54,900 bases of DNA from Candidatus Pelagibacter sp. (GTDB lineage: Bacteria; Pseudomonadota; Alphaproteobacteria; Pelagibacterales; Pelagibacteraceae). The DNA is taken from assembly GCA_028097945.1 (NCBI GenBank), contig JAOHFJ010000004.1, forward strand, positions 1 to 54,900, in the 5' to 3' direction. A program made the translations under genes and the position numbers. Each line of letters opens with the position of its first letter. Position 1 is the first letter of the stretch. Under the pieces are notes generated by a model that saw nothing but the letters and a program-made list of their open reading frames with translations, did no database searches and was not told the origin of the DNA. This document shows positions 26,699 through 37,147 of this stretch, one piece after another.

Positions 26699-29600
26699 AT
26701 GAAAAATTATATTAAAAATAAAAAAATTTTAGAAAAAAGCTTTAATTATGATCTAAAAATGGAGCATGATGCATGTGGTGTTGGGTTAATTGCTTCTACA
26801 GATGGAAAAAAATCTAGAAAAATTGTTGAGTACGGAATAGAGGCTTTAAAAGCTATTTGGCACAGAGGAGCAGTTGATGCCGATGGTAAATCCGGTGATG
26901 GTGCTGGAATTCAAATTGAAATTGCTCCAGAGTTTTTTAAAGAAAAAATTTTATCAACTGGACACACCTTGGATAAAAACAAAAGAATTTGTGTTGGAAT
27001 GGTGTTTCTTCCAAGGACAGACTACTCTGAACAAGAAAAATGTAGAGAGATTATCGAGTCAGCACTTTTGGCTGAAAATTATTATATATACGGTTGGAGA
27101 CAAGTTCCAATAAACCCAAGTGTTCTTGGTAAAACTGCAGACCAAAATCGTCCAGAAATTGCTCAAGTAATGTTTAAAAAAAATGATAGTTTACAAACTA
27201 ATGACCTTGAGCGAGATTTATTCGAAACAAGGAAAAAAATTGAAAAGGTTGCAAGAGACAAACAAATTAAAAATTTTTACATTTGTTCTTTCAGCTCAAG
27301 ATCTATTGTTTATAAAGGTATGTTTTTGGCTGAAATGTTATCCGAGTTTTATCCTGATTTAAATGATGAAAAATTAACTTCCAGGTTTGCAATTTTTCAT
27401 CAAAGATACTCAACTAACACCTTTCCAAGTTGGGACTTGGCACAACCCTTTAGAACTTTGGCGCACAATGGTGAGATTAACACAGTTAAAGGAAATATAA
27501 ACTGGATGAAAATTCACGAGCAAGATATGTCAAGTCCACTTTTTAAAAATGTAAAAAATTTAAAGCCAGTTATAAGAAGCTCTTCTGACTCGGGAGCGCT
27601 AGATAATGTTTTTGAACTTTTAACTCACTCAGGAAAATTAGCTCCATTGATAAAATTAATGATGATCCCAGATTCATGGTCAAAGAGAAGCAAAACAGTT
27701 CCAAAAAATCACCAAGATTTATTTAATTTCCTTAACAGCACAATAGAGCCTTGGGATGGTCCAGCTGCTATTTGTGCAACTGATGCCAAGTGGGTTTTAG
27801 CTTCTTCAGATAGAAATGGATTAAGACCTCTAAGATATGCAATCACTTCAGATGACTTATTTTTTGCTGGATCAGAAACTGGAATGATAAAAATTCCTGA
27901 AGAAAAAATTATTGAAAAAGGTAAACTTGGACCAGGACAAATTATTGCAATAGATTTAAAAAAAGGAAAACTTTTTAAAGATAAAGAATTGAAAGATCAA
28001 TTAGCCAAAGACTATAGAAAATACAATAAACAAATTATCGATTTAGAGAAAAAAATTTTACCTGCAGATGAAAAGCCAAATTTTTTAAATGAGGATTTGA
28101 GAAAACGACAGTACTTGTCAGGACTAAGCATAGAGGACTTAGAATTAATTCTTCATCCTATGGCTGAGGAAGGTAAAGAAGCATCAGGATCAATGGGTGA
28201 CGATACCCCTGTTGCAGTTTTATCAAGTCATTTTAGACCTGTATCACATTATTTCAGACAAAATTTTAGCCAAGTAACGAATCCCCCAATAGATTCCCTT
28301 AGAGAAAATAAAGTAATGAGTTTAAAAACAAGATTTGGAAACCTAGGAAATATTTTAGATTTTGATAATTTAACTGAAGAAAATATTTATGTTTTAGATA
28401 GTCCTATACTTACAAATTCACAATTTAAAAAATTTAAAAAATTTTTTTTAAAAAAAGCAAAAGTAATTGATTGTACTTTTGATACTGAAAAATCTCTTAA
28501 GGAAAGAATCGAAGTAATTAGAGAAGAGGCAGAAACAGCAGTCAGGGAGGGAAGTACTTGCTTAATATTATCTGATAAAAATATTTCTAGTCAAAAAGCA
28601 AGCATTCCAAGCATATTAACAGTTGGAGCAGTTCATTCTCACTTGGTTAAACATGGTTTACGAGGTTACTGTTCTTTAAATGTCGAGTGCGCTGATGCAA
28701 TGGACACTCATTCGTTTGCTATTTTAATCGGCGTTGGTGCTACAACAGTAAACCCATATTTAGCAATAGATAGTATTTACCAAAGATTTGAAAAAAAATT
28801 ATTTGGTAAATCTGATTTTGAAACTTGTGTAAATAAATTTAAAAAATCAATTGATGCTGGCCTTCTTAAAATTATGTCGAAGATGGGAATATCGGTAATA
28901 AGCTCATATCGAGGCGGATGCAATTTTGAAGCAGTGGGCTTAAGTAGAGCAATTGTTTCAGATTATTTTCCAGGAATGTCCTCAAGAATTTCAGGAATAG
29001 GAATAATTGGAATTGAAAAGAAAATTAAAGAACTTCATAAAAAATTTAATGCTAAAAATGTATTCACTTTACCAATTGGGGGCTTGTACAGATATAGGAA
29101 AAGTGGAGAAGATCATCAATATCAAGGAAAACTCATTCATTTATTACAAAGTGCTGTAGGTAGTGGTTCTTACGAGTTATATAAAAAGTATTCAGCAGGA
29201 ATTCATAATTTACCACCAATTAATATAAGAGATTTATTAGAATTTAAAAAAAAAAGAAAACCGATAAACATAAATGAAGTTGAATCTATTGAAGAAATTT
29301 TAAAACGGTTTGGAAGTGGAAGCATGTCTCATGGCGCATTATCTGCAGAAGCCCATGAAACTTTAGCAGTGGGCATGAATAGAATTAAGGGAGCCTCTTG
29401 CAGCGGAGAAGGAGGCGAAGATGCCAAAAGATTTAAAACATTACCTAACGGAGATAGCGCAAACTCAAGGGTAAAACAAATTGCATCTGCAAGATTTGGA
29501 GTAACTGTTGACTATTTAAATAATGCTAACGAAATAGAAATAAAAATTGCTCAAGGCGCTAAACCAGGTGAAGGTGGTCAGCTTCCTGGTTTTAAAGTTA

Positions 29601-31195
29601 CAGAGGAAATAGCACGATTAAGACATTCGACTCCAGGTGTTACTTTAATATCTCCACCACCGCATCATGACATTTATTCTATAGAAGACTTAGCTCAATT
29701 AATTTATGATTTAAAACAAATCAATCCAGGTGCAAGAGTTGGAGTAAAATTAGTTGCTTCAACTGGTATTGGAACAATTGCAGCTGGAGTAGCTAAAGCA
29801 AAAGCAGATATCATTTTAATTTCGGGTCACTCAGGTGGAACTGGAGCGAGTCCACAAACAAGTATTAAATATGCAGGTATACCTTGGGAGATGGGTTTAA
29901 CAGAAGCGAACCAAATTCTTACGTTAAACAATTTAAGACATAACGTTACTTTAAGAACAGACGGAGGATTAAAAACTGGTCGAGATATTGTAATGGCTGC
30001 AATGATGGGAGCAGAGGAGTATGGAATGGGAACGTCTTCTTTAGTTGCTATGGGATGTATAATGGTAAGACAATGTCATTCAAACACATGTCCGGTTGGA
30101 GTTTGCAGTCAAGACGAAGCTTTACGTGAAAAATTTACTGGTACTCCAGAAAAAGTTGTAAATTTATTTAAGTTTGCTGCAACTGAGGTAAGAGAAATTC
30201 TCGCCTCTTTAGGATTCAAGTCAATCAATGACATTATTGGAAGAACAGATTTATTAACCCAGGTAAATAAAGGAGCATCAAACTTAGATGATTTAGATTT
30301 AAATCCTTTATTAGTTCAAGCAGATCCAGGAGAAAACTTAAGATATTGCAAAGATAAACATATTAATGAAGTACCAGATACTCTCGATGAAAAGATTTGG
30401 CATGAGATAAAAGGTAAGATTAAAACGGACTCAGAAAACAAATTTAATTACGAGATAGAGAATACATCAAGGTCAGTGGGAACAAGATTATCCCATCACA
30501 TATATAAAAAATTTGGTAACAATAAATTAGAAGAAAATACGGTTCATATTAAACTAGAGGGTTCGGCAGGACAGTCTCTTGGTGCTTTTTTAACTAAAGG
30601 AGTAAAACTTACTGTCGAAGGAGACTGTAACGACTACGTTGGTAAAGGATTATCTGGAGGGACTATTGTTGTGTATCCATCACCAAAAAGTTCACTAGTC
30701 TCTAATGAAAACACAATAATTGGAAATACTGTTCTTTATGGAGCAACTTCTGGAAAATTATTTGCATCAGGGCAAGCAGGAGAAAGATTTGCAGTAAGAA
30801 ATTCTGGTAGCTTCTCGATAGTAGAAGGATGTGGAGCTCATGGATGTGAGTATATGACAGGCGGCACAGCCATTATATTGGGTGAAGTAGGAGATAATTT
30901 TGGAGCAGGTATGACAGGCGGTATGGCTTTTATTTATGATAAAAAAAATACTTTCGAAAATTATGCTAATCCAGCCTCAATTATTTGGCAAGCAGTTGAA
31001 ACTGATTATTGGAAAAGTTTTTTAAAAGATAATTTAAGAAGTTTTGTCAAAGAAACAAATTCAAAAATAGCTAAAAAAATATTAAATAACTTTGGAGTTG
31101 AATTAAAAAATTTTAAACAAATCTGCCCTGTTGAAATGCTAGATAAACTAGACAATCCAATTACATTAAAGCCCGCCATTAAAAAAGTCAGCTAA
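26699..31195 (+). CDS. gltB: glutamate synthase (NADPH) large subunit
   Basis: This alpha subunit of GOGAT hydrolyses glutamine and transfers the ammonia to 2-oxoglutarate. Order of domains: N-terminal class II glutaminase whose nucleophile is Cys26 in HDACGVG (processed N-terminus expected), the central domain, the FMN-binding synthase domain with HSGGTGASP, the 3Fe-4S cysteines in CIMVRQCHSNTCPVGVC, and the C-terminal Gly-rich beta-helix (GATSGKLFASGQAGERFAVR). At 1498 residues it is complete. gltD precedes it by three bases and an SDR gene starts directly on its stop (TAA then ATG), so all three are probably co-transcribed. With glutamine synthetase elsewhere it assimilates ammonia. Confidence 0.97.
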   Translation: MKNYIKNKKILEKSFNYDLKMEHDACGVGLIASTDGKKSRKIVEYGIEALKAIWHRGAVDADGKSGDGAGIQIEIAPEFFKEKILSTGHTLDKNKRICVGMVFLPRTDYSEQEKCREIIESALLAENYYIYGWRQVPINPSVLGKTADQNRPEIAQVMFKKNDSLQTNDLERDLFETRKKIEKVARDKQIKNFYICSFSSRSIVYKGMFLAEMLSEFYPDLNDEKLTSRFAIFHQRYSTNTFPSWDLAQPFRTLAHNGEINTVKGNINWMKIHEQDMSSPLFKNVKNLKPVIRSSSDSGALDNVFELLTHSGKLAPLIKLMMIPDSWSKRSKTVPKNHQDLFNFLNSTIEPWDGPAAICATDAKWVLASSDRNGLRPLRYAITSDDLFFAGSETGMIKIPEEKIIEKGKLGPGQIIAIDLKKGKLFKDKELKDQLAKDYRKYNKQIIDLEKKILPADEKPNFLNEDLRKRQYLSGLSIEDLELILHPMAEEGKEASGSMGDDTPVAVLSSHFRPVSHYFRQNFSQVTNPPIDSLRENKVMSLKTRFGNLGNILDFDNLTEENIYVLDSPILTNSQFKKFKKFFLKKAKVIDCTFDTEKSLKERIEVIREEAETAVREGSTCLILSDKNISSQKASIPSILTVGAVHSHLVKHGLRGYCSLNVECADAMDTHSFAILIGVGATTVNPYLAIDSIYQRFEKKLFGKSDFETCVNKFKKSIDAGLLKIMSKMGISVISSYRGGCNFEAVGLSRAIVSDYFPGMSSRISGIGIIGIEKKIKELHKKFNAKNVFTLPIGGLYRYRKSGEDHQYQGKLIHLLQSAVGSGSYELYKKYSAGIHNLPPINIRDLLEFKKKRKPININEVESIEEILKRFGSGSMSHGALSAEAHETLAVGMNRIKGASCSGEGGEDAKRFKTLPNGDSANSRVKQIASARFGVTVDYLNNANEIEIKIAQGAKPGEGGQLPGFKVTEEIARLRHSTPGVTLISPPPHHDIYSIEDLAQLIYDLKQINPGARVGVKLVASTGIGTIAAGVAKAKADIILISGHSGGTGASPQTSIKYAGIPWEMGLTEANQILTLNNLRHNVTLRTDGGLKTGRDIVMAAMMGAEEYGMGTSSLVAMGCIMVRQCHSNTCPVGVCSQDEALREKFTGTPEKVVNLFKFAATEVREILASLGFKSINDIIGRTDLLTQVNKGASNLDDLDLNPLLVQADPGENLRYCKDKHINEVPDTLDEKIWHEIKGKIKTDSENKFNYEIENTSRSVGTRLSHHIYKKFGNNKLEENTVHIKLEGSAGQSLGAFLTKGVKLTVEGDCNDYVGKGLSGGTIVVYPSPKSSLVSNENTIIGNTVLYGATSGKLFASGQAGERFAVRNSGSFSIVEGCGAHGCEYMTGGTAIILGEVGDNFGAGMTGGMAFIYDKKNTFENYANPASIIWQAVETDYWKSFLKDNLRSFVKETNSKIAKKILNNFGVELKNFKQICPVEMLDKLDNPITLKPAIKKVS

Positions 31196-32071
31196 ATGAA
31201 GACAATGAATATCGTTTGTTTTGGTTTTGGGCAAGTAGCTAAAAATTTTATTAAAAGATTAAATGAGCGAGGAGTTCCATTTAAACTAACAACCACATCA
31301 CGAGAGAATTCAAAAAATAAAAAATTTGAAAATATAAATTACGAAAGTTTTCAATTTACAGAAGAAGTTTTTGATAAAAACTTAATATCAAGATTCGAGG
31401 AAGCAGATCATGTTCTTCTTTCTATAGCTCCAGTTAATGGAACTGACATTGTGATAAAAAATCTTAAAGATTATTTTAAGTCAAGTAAATTTAAATGGAT
31501 AACTTACCTTTCTGCAACCAGTATTTATGGAAATCATAATGGAGAATGGGTAGATGAAAATAGTGAAACTAAGCCAAATTCGCCAAATGGTGTTGAAAGA
31601 CTTAAAGTTGAAAAAGAATGGATGCAATTGGCAAGTAAATTTGATTTACCGTTCCAAATTTTTAGATTGTCAGGAATTTATTCTAATCAATATAATATTT
31701 TAAAAAGATTAAAGTCTGGAGAAGCCAATATAATAAATAAAAAAAACCATTTTTTTTCTCGTATCCATGTAGAAGATATTGCAAATGTTTTATCTATTTC
31801 TTTAAATAATTTTAAAAAAAGAGAAATCTATAATATTTCAGACAATCAACCTGCGTCTGCAGAGGAAGTCACGATGTATGGAGTTAAATTGCTAGGAATT
31901 GATAAGCCTCAAACTATTGAAATAAATGAGATAAAAAGTGAAATGTTAAAAAACTTTTATAAAGACTCGAAAAAAGTAAATAATAAAAAAATGAAAGAAT
32001 TTTTTAATTATAAATTAAAGTACCCAACTTATGTTGAAGGACTAAATTATATCTTTAACAATACTATTTAA
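31196..32071 (+). CDS. YeeZ-like SDR / NAD(P)-binding epimerase-family protein
   Basis: This is a 291-residue atypical short-chain dehydrogenase. It begins with a Rossmann motif FGFGQVAKNF and has the conserved YLSATSIYG and WVDENS segments of the YeeZ/YbjT-like group, but no YxxxK catalytic pair in the usual spacing is obvious. The substrate is unknown. The ATG directly follows the gltB stop, which points to translational coupling with glutamate synthase. A second ATG lies three codons later. Its 3' end overlaps the convergent alpha/beta hydrolase by 30 bases. Confidence 0.7.
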   Translation: MKTMNIVCFGFGQVAKNFIKRLNERGVPFKLTTTSRENSKNKKFENINYESFQFTEEVFDKNLISRFEEADHVLLSIAPVNGTDIVIKNLKDYFKSSKFKWITYLSATSIYGNHNGEWVDENSETKPNSPNGVERLKVEKEWMQLASKFDLPFQIFRLSGIYSNQYNILKRLKSGEANIINKKNHFFSRIHVEDIANVLSISLNNFKKREIYNISDNQPASAEEVTMYGVKLLGIDKPQTIEINEIKSEMLKNFYKDSKKVNNKKMKEFFNYKLKYPTYVEGLNYIFNNTI

Positions 32072-32818
32072 CTCTTTAATTATTTTTTTTAGAGGAATTT
32101 GATTTGATAAACTGTGGTCTCCGTTCTTAATCACTACCATCTTTTTCTTTGCATTAGGGAATACTGCAAGAACTTTTCTTGAAAAATATACCGGCACAAC
32201 CTCATCTTTACCACCATGAACCATCGTTACTTTAATTTTTGATCTTATTTTTTTAGATATTATTTTATTTTTTCTTCCATCTTTTATTAATTGAAACGTT
32301 ATCGGGTATTCATTTAATTTATTCTTAAAACTTGATCGACCATGTTTTATTGTAATTATACCTTTTGTTTTAATTTCCTTTTTCATTTTTTTAGTAAATT
32401 TTTTCCACATCAACCTTTCAAGAAATTCAGGAGCAGAGCCAATGCCCACAAAACCTAAAATTTGTTTTTTAAAATATTTAAATTGATTTAGAGAAATCCA
32501 GGCACCCATGCTTGAACCAACAAGTATAAATTTATTTTTTTTTACAATCCTTTTAATTGAATTTTTAGCATCATTAGACCATGCAGTTATATTTCCTTTT
32601 GTAAACTCACCCGATGACTTTCCATGCCCAGAATACTCGATAGCCAAAAAACCTAACTTATTTTTAATAGCGTATTTTTTAAAAGCTTTAGGTTTTTTTC
32701 CATCAATATCAGACATAAAGCCTGGAAGAAAAACTATATAAAGTTTATTTTTATAATAATTGTCGATATATCTAAGTTTTTTTGTATCAGAAATATTTAA
32801 ATATTTAAATTTTTTCAT
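32042..32818 (-). CDS. alpha/beta-fold hydrolase
   Basis: This is a 258-residue alpha/beta hydrolase. The oxyanion region FLPGFMSD (about 30-37), the nucleophile Ser103 in VGSSMGAW, the acid in GGKDEVVP (about 205) and the catalytic His in GDHSLS are all present, so it should be an active esterase, thioesterase or peptidase-like enzyme. The LPGFMSDMxGxKA pattern followed by EYSGHGKSSG is typical of a widespread alphaproteobacterial group (similar to mammalian ABHD10). No signal peptide is seen, so it is cytoplasmic. It is divergent from the glycosyltransferase at 32855. Confidence 0.82.
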   Translation of the reverse strand: MKKFKYLNISDTKKLRYIDNYYKNKLYIVFLPGFMSDIDGKKPKAFKKYAIKNKLGFLAIEYSGHGKSSGEFTKGNITAWSNDAKNSIKRIVKKNKFILVGSSMGAWISLNQFKYFKKQILGFVGIGSAPEFLERLMWKKFTKKMKKEIKTKGIITIKHGRSSFKNKLNEYPITFQLIKDGRKNKIISKKIRSKIKVTMVHGGKDEVVPVYFSRKVLAVFPNAKKKMVVIKNGDHSLSNQIPLKKIIKELNSIVKDII

Positions 32819-32854
32819 ATAAGTATTTTAATTTGTTATTATATATCAATTAGC

Positions 32855-34012
32855 ATGAGCACTAAAATAAATGTTCTTCAAGTTATTCCTAAGCTAGGTT
32901 ACGGCGGAGCCGAAACAGGCTGCTACGACATTGCTCATTTTCTATCAGAAAATGATTGTGGGTCATTTTTAGCTACATCTGGAGGAGCACTATTAAAATT
33001 CATAAAAAAGGATAAAGTTAAATTAATAAGATTACCGGTTCATTCAAAAAATCCTCTTTTAATATTATTTAATACTTTAGTTTTAATTTTTTACATCCTC
33101 TTTTTTAAAATAAACATAATTCATGCCAGGAGCCGCGCTCCAGCATGGTCTTGTTATTTTGCATCTATTATAACAAGAAGAGCTTTTGTAACTACATTTC
33201 ATGGAACTTATAATTTTAACAACAATTTAAAAAAATTTTACAATAGTATAATGCTAAGAGCAAAATTAACTATTGCAGGCTCAAATTTTATATTTGGTCA
33301 TATAAATGAAAACTATAGTGATTATTTAAGTAAAGAAAAAAAACTTAGAGTAATTTTTAGAGGAATAAATGTTGATTATTTCAATTCAAAAAATATATCA
33401 GCGCTTAAACAAGAAAAACTCAAACAAGAGTGGGGTTTATCAACAAATAAGTTTACAATTCTTTTACCGGGAAGGCTTACCTATTGGAAAGGACAAGAAA
33501 AATTTATCGAGTCTTTAAATATCTTAATTGAAGACTATAACGTTACTAATTTTCAATCGATAATACTTGGCTCGGACCAAGGAAGGAAAGTTTACTCAAA
33601 AAAATTAATTAATATGGTTCAAAGATATAGCTTAAATAAAAAAGTAAAATTTATTCAACATTGTAAAGAGATGCCTTTAGCTTATTCCTTAGCCGACGTT
33701 GTTGTGTCAGCATCAATAGAACCAGAAGCATTTGGAAGAGTTTCTGTTGAAGCTCAATCTATGGGTAAACCAATTGTTGCTAGCAATATTGGAGGATCAA
33801 AAGAAACAATAATTAATAAAAAAACTGGTTTTTTGTACAAGCATGATGATCCAAGAGAACTTGCTAAAATTTTAAATACTGTTATTCAATTATCACAGGA
33901 TGAATTAAAATTAATAGGAAATGAAGGTAGAAAAAACATTACTAAGAAATTTGATGTTGAAACAATGTGCCAATCTAATTTAAAAGAATACAAAAGATTA
34001 ATTAAAAATTAA
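32855..34012 (+). CDS. family 4 glycosyltransferase
   Basis: This is a GT-B enzyme of 385 residues. The N-terminal domain begins with VIPKLGYGGAETGCYD (donor-loop Gly-rich), and the C-terminal domain has LLPGRLTYWKGQE, the acidic EPEAFGRVSVEAQSMGKPIVAS motif (EX7E, with Glu contacts to the sugar-nucleotide ribose) and GFLYKHDDP. It likely builds lipopolysaccharide or capsule. The unusual point is its position: its TAA shares bases with the thrS ATG (TAATG), so it heads the thrS-infC translation operon. The start ATG has no clear Shine-Dalgarno sequence. Confidence 0.86.
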   Translation: MSTKINVLQVIPKLGYGGAETGCYDIAHFLSENDCGSFLATSGGALLKFIKKDKVKLIRLPVHSKNPLLILFNTLVLIFYILFFKINIIHARSRAPAWSCYFASIITRRAFVTTFHGTYNFNNNLKKFYNSIMLRAKLTIAGSNFIFGHINENYSDYLSKEKKLRVIFRGINVDYFNSKNISALKQEKLKQEWGLSTNKFTILLPGRLTYWKGQEKFIESLNILIEDYNVTNFQSIILGSDQGRKVYSKKLINMVQRYSLNKKVKFIQHCKEMPLAYSLADVVVSASIEPEAFGRVSVEAQSMGKPIVASNIGGSKETIINKKTGFLYKHDDPRELAKILNTVIQLSQDELKLIGNEGRKNITKKFDVETMCQSNLKEYKRLIKN

Positions 34013-35928
34013 TGCCGCAAATTCAATTATTAGACGGAAAAAAGATAGACTTTGAAAAATCCATTACTGGTTTTGACTTAACAAAAAAAATCAGTAAGTC
34101 CCTGGAAAAAATTGCTTTAATTATGGAAGTTGATGGTGACTTAAAAGATTTAAGTCATCAAATAACTAAAGATGCCAAAGTAAGAATTATTACACCTAAA
34201 GATAAAGAAGGTTTAGAAGTTATAAGACATGATACTGCTCATATCTTAGCGATGGCAGTTCAAGAACTTTTCCCAGGTACTCAAGTTACAATAGGTCCAG
34301 TTATTGATAATGGTTTTTATTATGATTTTTCAAGAAAAGAACCTTTTACAGAAGAAGACTTGAAAAAAATTGAAAAAAAAATGGCAGAGATAGTAGATAG
34401 AGATGAAAAAACTCATAGAGAGGTATGGAAAAGAGATGATGCCGTTAAGCATTTTTTAAAGATCGGTGAAAAATATAAAGCAGAAATAATTGAAAGTATC
34501 CCTTCCGGAGAAGAGGTATCTATTTATCATCATGGTAAATGGCATGATCTATGTAGAGGGCCTCATTTAGCCTCAACTGGAAAAATAGGTAAAGCATTTA
34601 AATTAACTAAAGTATCCGGCGCATATTGGAGAGGTGACTCTAACAATGAAATGCTTCAAAGAATTTATGGTACATGCTGGACATCTAAAAAAGAACTTGA
34701 CGATTATCTCCATCGATTAGAGGAAGCTGAAAAAAGAGACCACAGGAAACTTGGAAAAGAAATGGATCTATTCCATTTTAGAGAGGAAAGTCCAGGTGCA
34801 GTATTTTGGCATGATAAAGGATGGTTATTATTTCAACGTCTTGTTGAGTATATGCGAGCTAAACAAAGACTTGCTGGATACAAGGAAATCAACACACCTG
34901 AACTTTTAGATAAAACTCTATGGGAAAAATCAGGACATTGGGAAAAATTTGGGGAACACATGTTCACGTCAGAAACACCAGATGAAAAAATATTTGCTGT
35001 AAAACCAATGAACTGCCCTGGCTGTGTTCAGGTATTTAACCAAGGATTAAAAAGTTATAGAGATTTGCCACTTAAGTTATCTGAGTTTGGTAAAGTACAT
35101 AGGTACGAACCGTCTGGAGCTTTACATGGATTATTACGCGTTAGAGCTTTTACACAAGACGATGCACATATATTTTGTACAGAAGATCAAATAACCCAAG
35201 AGTCGTTATCAGTGACGAATCTAATTTTGGAAATTTATAGAGATCTAGGGTTTGAAAATGTGATTTTAAAATATTCTGATAGGCCTGAAAAAAGAGTTGG
35301 TGATGATAGTGTGTGGGATAAATCAGAGTCCGCTCTTCTTGCTGCTATTAAACAATCTAAACTTAAATATACAATTAACAAAGGAGAGGGAGCTTTTTAT
35401 GGTCCTAAAATTGAATTTGTTTTAAGAGATGCAATAGGTAGAGATTGGCAATGTGGAACATTACAAGTTGACTTAAATTTACCTAACAGATTAGGAGCTT
35501 CTTATGTTGCAAAAGATGGCAATAAAAAAGTTCCTGTAATGCTACACCGGGCATTATTTGGTTCTCTAGAGAGATTTATAGGAATATTAATTGAAAATTA
35601 CGCAGGCAAATTACCTTTTTGGCTATCCCCAGCACAAGCTGTGGTATGTCCAATAGCTGAGGAGAACAATGATTATGTAAAAAAGTTATTTGAAGATTTA
35701 TTTAAAGAGGGTATAAAATGTGAAATGGATTTAAGAAATGAAAAAATAAATTATAAAGTCAGAGAACACTCCTTAGCGAAAGTTCCTTTTATAATTGTTT
35801 GTGGAAAAAAAGAAGTTAAAGAAAATACTGTTACAGTAAGAAAATTAGGTTCAGACAAACAAGAAATTATGAAAAGAGAAGATTTAATAAAAAATATGCT
35901 TTCCTCTAATAAGTTGCCTTTAAATTAA
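34012..35928 (+). CDS. thrS: threonyl-tRNA synthetase
   Basis: ThrRS attaches threonine to tRNA-Thr and edits mischarged serine. The 638 residues show an N-terminal TGS domain (1-60), the editing domain with HDTAHILAMAV and the class II catalytic core. The core has MNCPGC (zinc-binding Cys), RVRAFTQDDAHIF (zinc His) and VMLHRALFGSLERF (zinc His), with a C-terminal anticodon-binding domain. It is complete and in normal order with infC, rpmI and rplT. The ATG overlaps the stop of the glycosyltransferase (TAATG). Any autogenous control in the leader, as in E. coli, would have to work inside the upstream gene. Confidence 0.97.
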   Translation: MPQIQLLDGKKIDFEKSITGFDLTKKISKSLEKIALIMEVDGDLKDLSHQITKDAKVRIITPKDKEGLEVIRHDTAHILAMAVQELFPGTQVTIGPVIDNGFYYDFSRKEPFTEEDLKKIEKKMAEIVDRDEKTHREVWKRDDAVKHFLKIGEKYKAEIIESIPSGEEVSIYHHGKWHDLCRGPHLASTGKIGKAFKLTKVSGAYWRGDSNNEMLQRIYGTCWTSKKELDDYLHRLEEAEKRDHRKLGKEMDLFHFREESPGAVFWHDKGWLLFQRLVEYMRAKQRLAGYKEINTPELLDKTLWEKSGHWEKFGEHMFTSETPDEKIFAVKPMNCPGCVQVFNQGLKSYRDLPLKLSEFGKVHRYEPSGALHGLLRVRAFTQDDAHIFCTEDQITQESLSVTNLILEIYRDLGFENVILKYSDRPEKRVGDDSVWDKSESALLAAIKQSKLKYTINKGEGAFYGPKIEFVLRDAIGRDWQCGTLQVDLNLPNRLGASYVAKDGNKKVPVMLHRALFGSLERFIGILIENYAGKLPFWLSPAQAVVCPIAEENNDYVKKLFEDLFKEGIKCEMDLRNEKINYKVREHSLAKVPFIIVCGKKEVKENTVTVRKLGSDKQEIMKREDLIKNMLSSNKLPLN

Positions 35929-36474
35929 GTGTCAAACTTTAAACCAAATTATTTTCAGCGAAGAAGTAAACCCCAAGGCCCTAAGGCTAATGAACGAATA
36001 AGAGCTTTAGACGTTCAAGTTATTGGAAGCGATGGAGGCAATCTTGGTGCTATGCCATTAAACAAAGCTATTGAACTGGCAAAACAAGAGGGACTAGACT
36101 TAATTGAAATATCACCTAATGCAAATCCACCAGTATGTAAAATTATGGATATGGGAAAATATAAATATGATTTACAAAAAAAAGCAAATTTAGCCAAAAA
36201 AAAACAAAAAACAGTTTCACTGAAAGAAATAAAGCTTAGACCAGGAACAGAAGCGCATGATTATAATTTTAAAATAAAAAATGCTAAAAAATTTATTTCA
36301 AAGGGCGATAAAGTAAAGTTTACGGTTAAATTTAAAGGTAGAGAAATGCAGCATACTGATCTTGGTAAGGATTTAATGAACAAGATAATCGAAGAGACCA
36401 AGGATATTGCAAAAGTCGAAAGCAAGCCAAAATTTGAAGGTCGTCAGATGGTTATGATAATTCAACCTCTGTAA
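35929..36474 (+). CDS. infC: translation initiation factor IF-3
   Basis: IF-3 binds the 30S subunit, stops early 50S joining and proofreads initiator tRNA. The 181 residues have the family's N-domain start (ERIRALDVQVIGSDGGNLG), a Lys-rich linker (about 85-95) and a C-domain with KEIKLRPGTEAHDYNFKIKN-type motif. The start is a GTG directly behind the thrS stop with no spacer. Noncanonical start codons on infC are known from E. coli (AUU), where IF-3 represses its own synthesis; the GTG may serve a similar end. Confidence 0.96.
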   Translation: MSNFKPNYFQRRSKPQGPKANERIRALDVQVIGSDGGNLGAMPLNKAIELAKQEGLDLIEISPNANPPVCKIMDMGKYKYDLQKKANLAKKKQKTVSLKEIKLRPGTEAHDYNFKIKNAKKFISKGDKVKFTVKFKGREMQHTDLGKDLMNKIIEETKDIAKVESKPKFEGRQMVMIIQPL

Positions 36475-36492
36475 ATCACCAATAATAGCACC

Positions 36493-36521
36493 TTGTAAAC
36501 ATTTATCATTGCCTATATAAA
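36493..36521 (+). promoter_or_regulatory. candidate sigma70 promoter for rpmI-rplT
   Basis: TTGTAA (36493-36498) and TATAAA (36516-36521) are 17 bases apart, ending 13 bases before the rpmI ATG. The leader would be only a few bases long, so no L20-binding leader RNA can exist between this promoter and rpmI. Confidence 0.55.
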
Positions 36522-36534
36522 ACCGAAATATTTT

Positions 36535-36741
36535 ATGCCAAAACTTAAAACAAAAAGCTCAGCAAAAAAAAGATTTAGATTTACTGCTTCAGGTAAGATT
36601 AAAATGCCTCAAGCTGGTAAAAGGCATGGTATGATTAAGCGAACAAATTCACAGATTAGAAAACAAAGAGGCACTACAATTATGACAAAACAGGATTCAA
36701 AAATTGTTAAATCGTACATGCCATATAATTTAAGAGGATAA
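36535..36741 (+). CDS. rpmI: 50S ribosomal protein L35
   Basis: This small basic protein of 68 residues matches L35: [22 protein letters not shown] at the start and an [14 protein letters not shown] end. It assembles into the large ribosomal subunit. It is normal in length and lies ahead of rplT by one base between stop and ATG, so both are co-translated from one message. A probable promoter in front allows expression beyond that of infC. Confidence 0.96.
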   Translation: MPKLKTKSSAKKRFRFTASGKIKMPQAGKRHGMIKRTNSQIRKQRGTTIMTKQDSKIVKSYMPYNLRG

Positions 36742-36742
36742 A

Positions 36743-37099
36743 ATGGCTAGAACAAAACGTGGTGTAGTAAGTAGAGCAAAACATAATAAAGTTTTAAAAT
36801 CAGTAAAAGGTCAAAGAGGTAGAAGAAAAAACACTATTCGAATAGCGCGTCAAGCTATGGAAAAAGCGATGCAATATGCCTACAGAGATAGAAAAGCAAA
36901 AAAAAGAGAATTTAGATCATTATGGATACAAAGAATTAACGCTGGCGTAAGAGCTGAAGGATTAACATACGCAAAATTTATTAATGGCTTAGCTAAATCA
37001 AAAATTAAGTTGGACAGAAAAGTTCTAGCAGAGCTTGCTTATAACAATCCTGAAGTCTTCAAATCAGTGGTAAAAAAGGTTCAAACCTCCCTAGCTTAA
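36743..37099 (+). CDS. rplT: 50S ribosomal protein L20
   Basis: L20 is an early 23S rRNA-binding assembly protein. The 118 residues show the expected [17 protein letters not shown] start, a long basic helix ([18 protein letters not shown]) and the [21 protein letters not shown] globular end. The length is typical. In many bacteria L20 represses rpmI translation; the very short rpmI leader here limits that mode. It follows rpmI by one base and is 48 bases ahead of pheS. Confidence 0.97.
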   Translation: MARTKRGVVSRAKHNKVLKSVKGQRGRRKNTIRIARQAMEKAMQYAYRDRKAKKREFRSLWIQRINAGVRAEGLTYAKFINGLAKSKIKLDRKVLAELAYNNPEVFKSVVKKVQTSLA

Positions 37100-37147
37100 A
37101 AGGTTCTTTGATTTAATCCCAACTTTATATTAAATATCAATTACCTA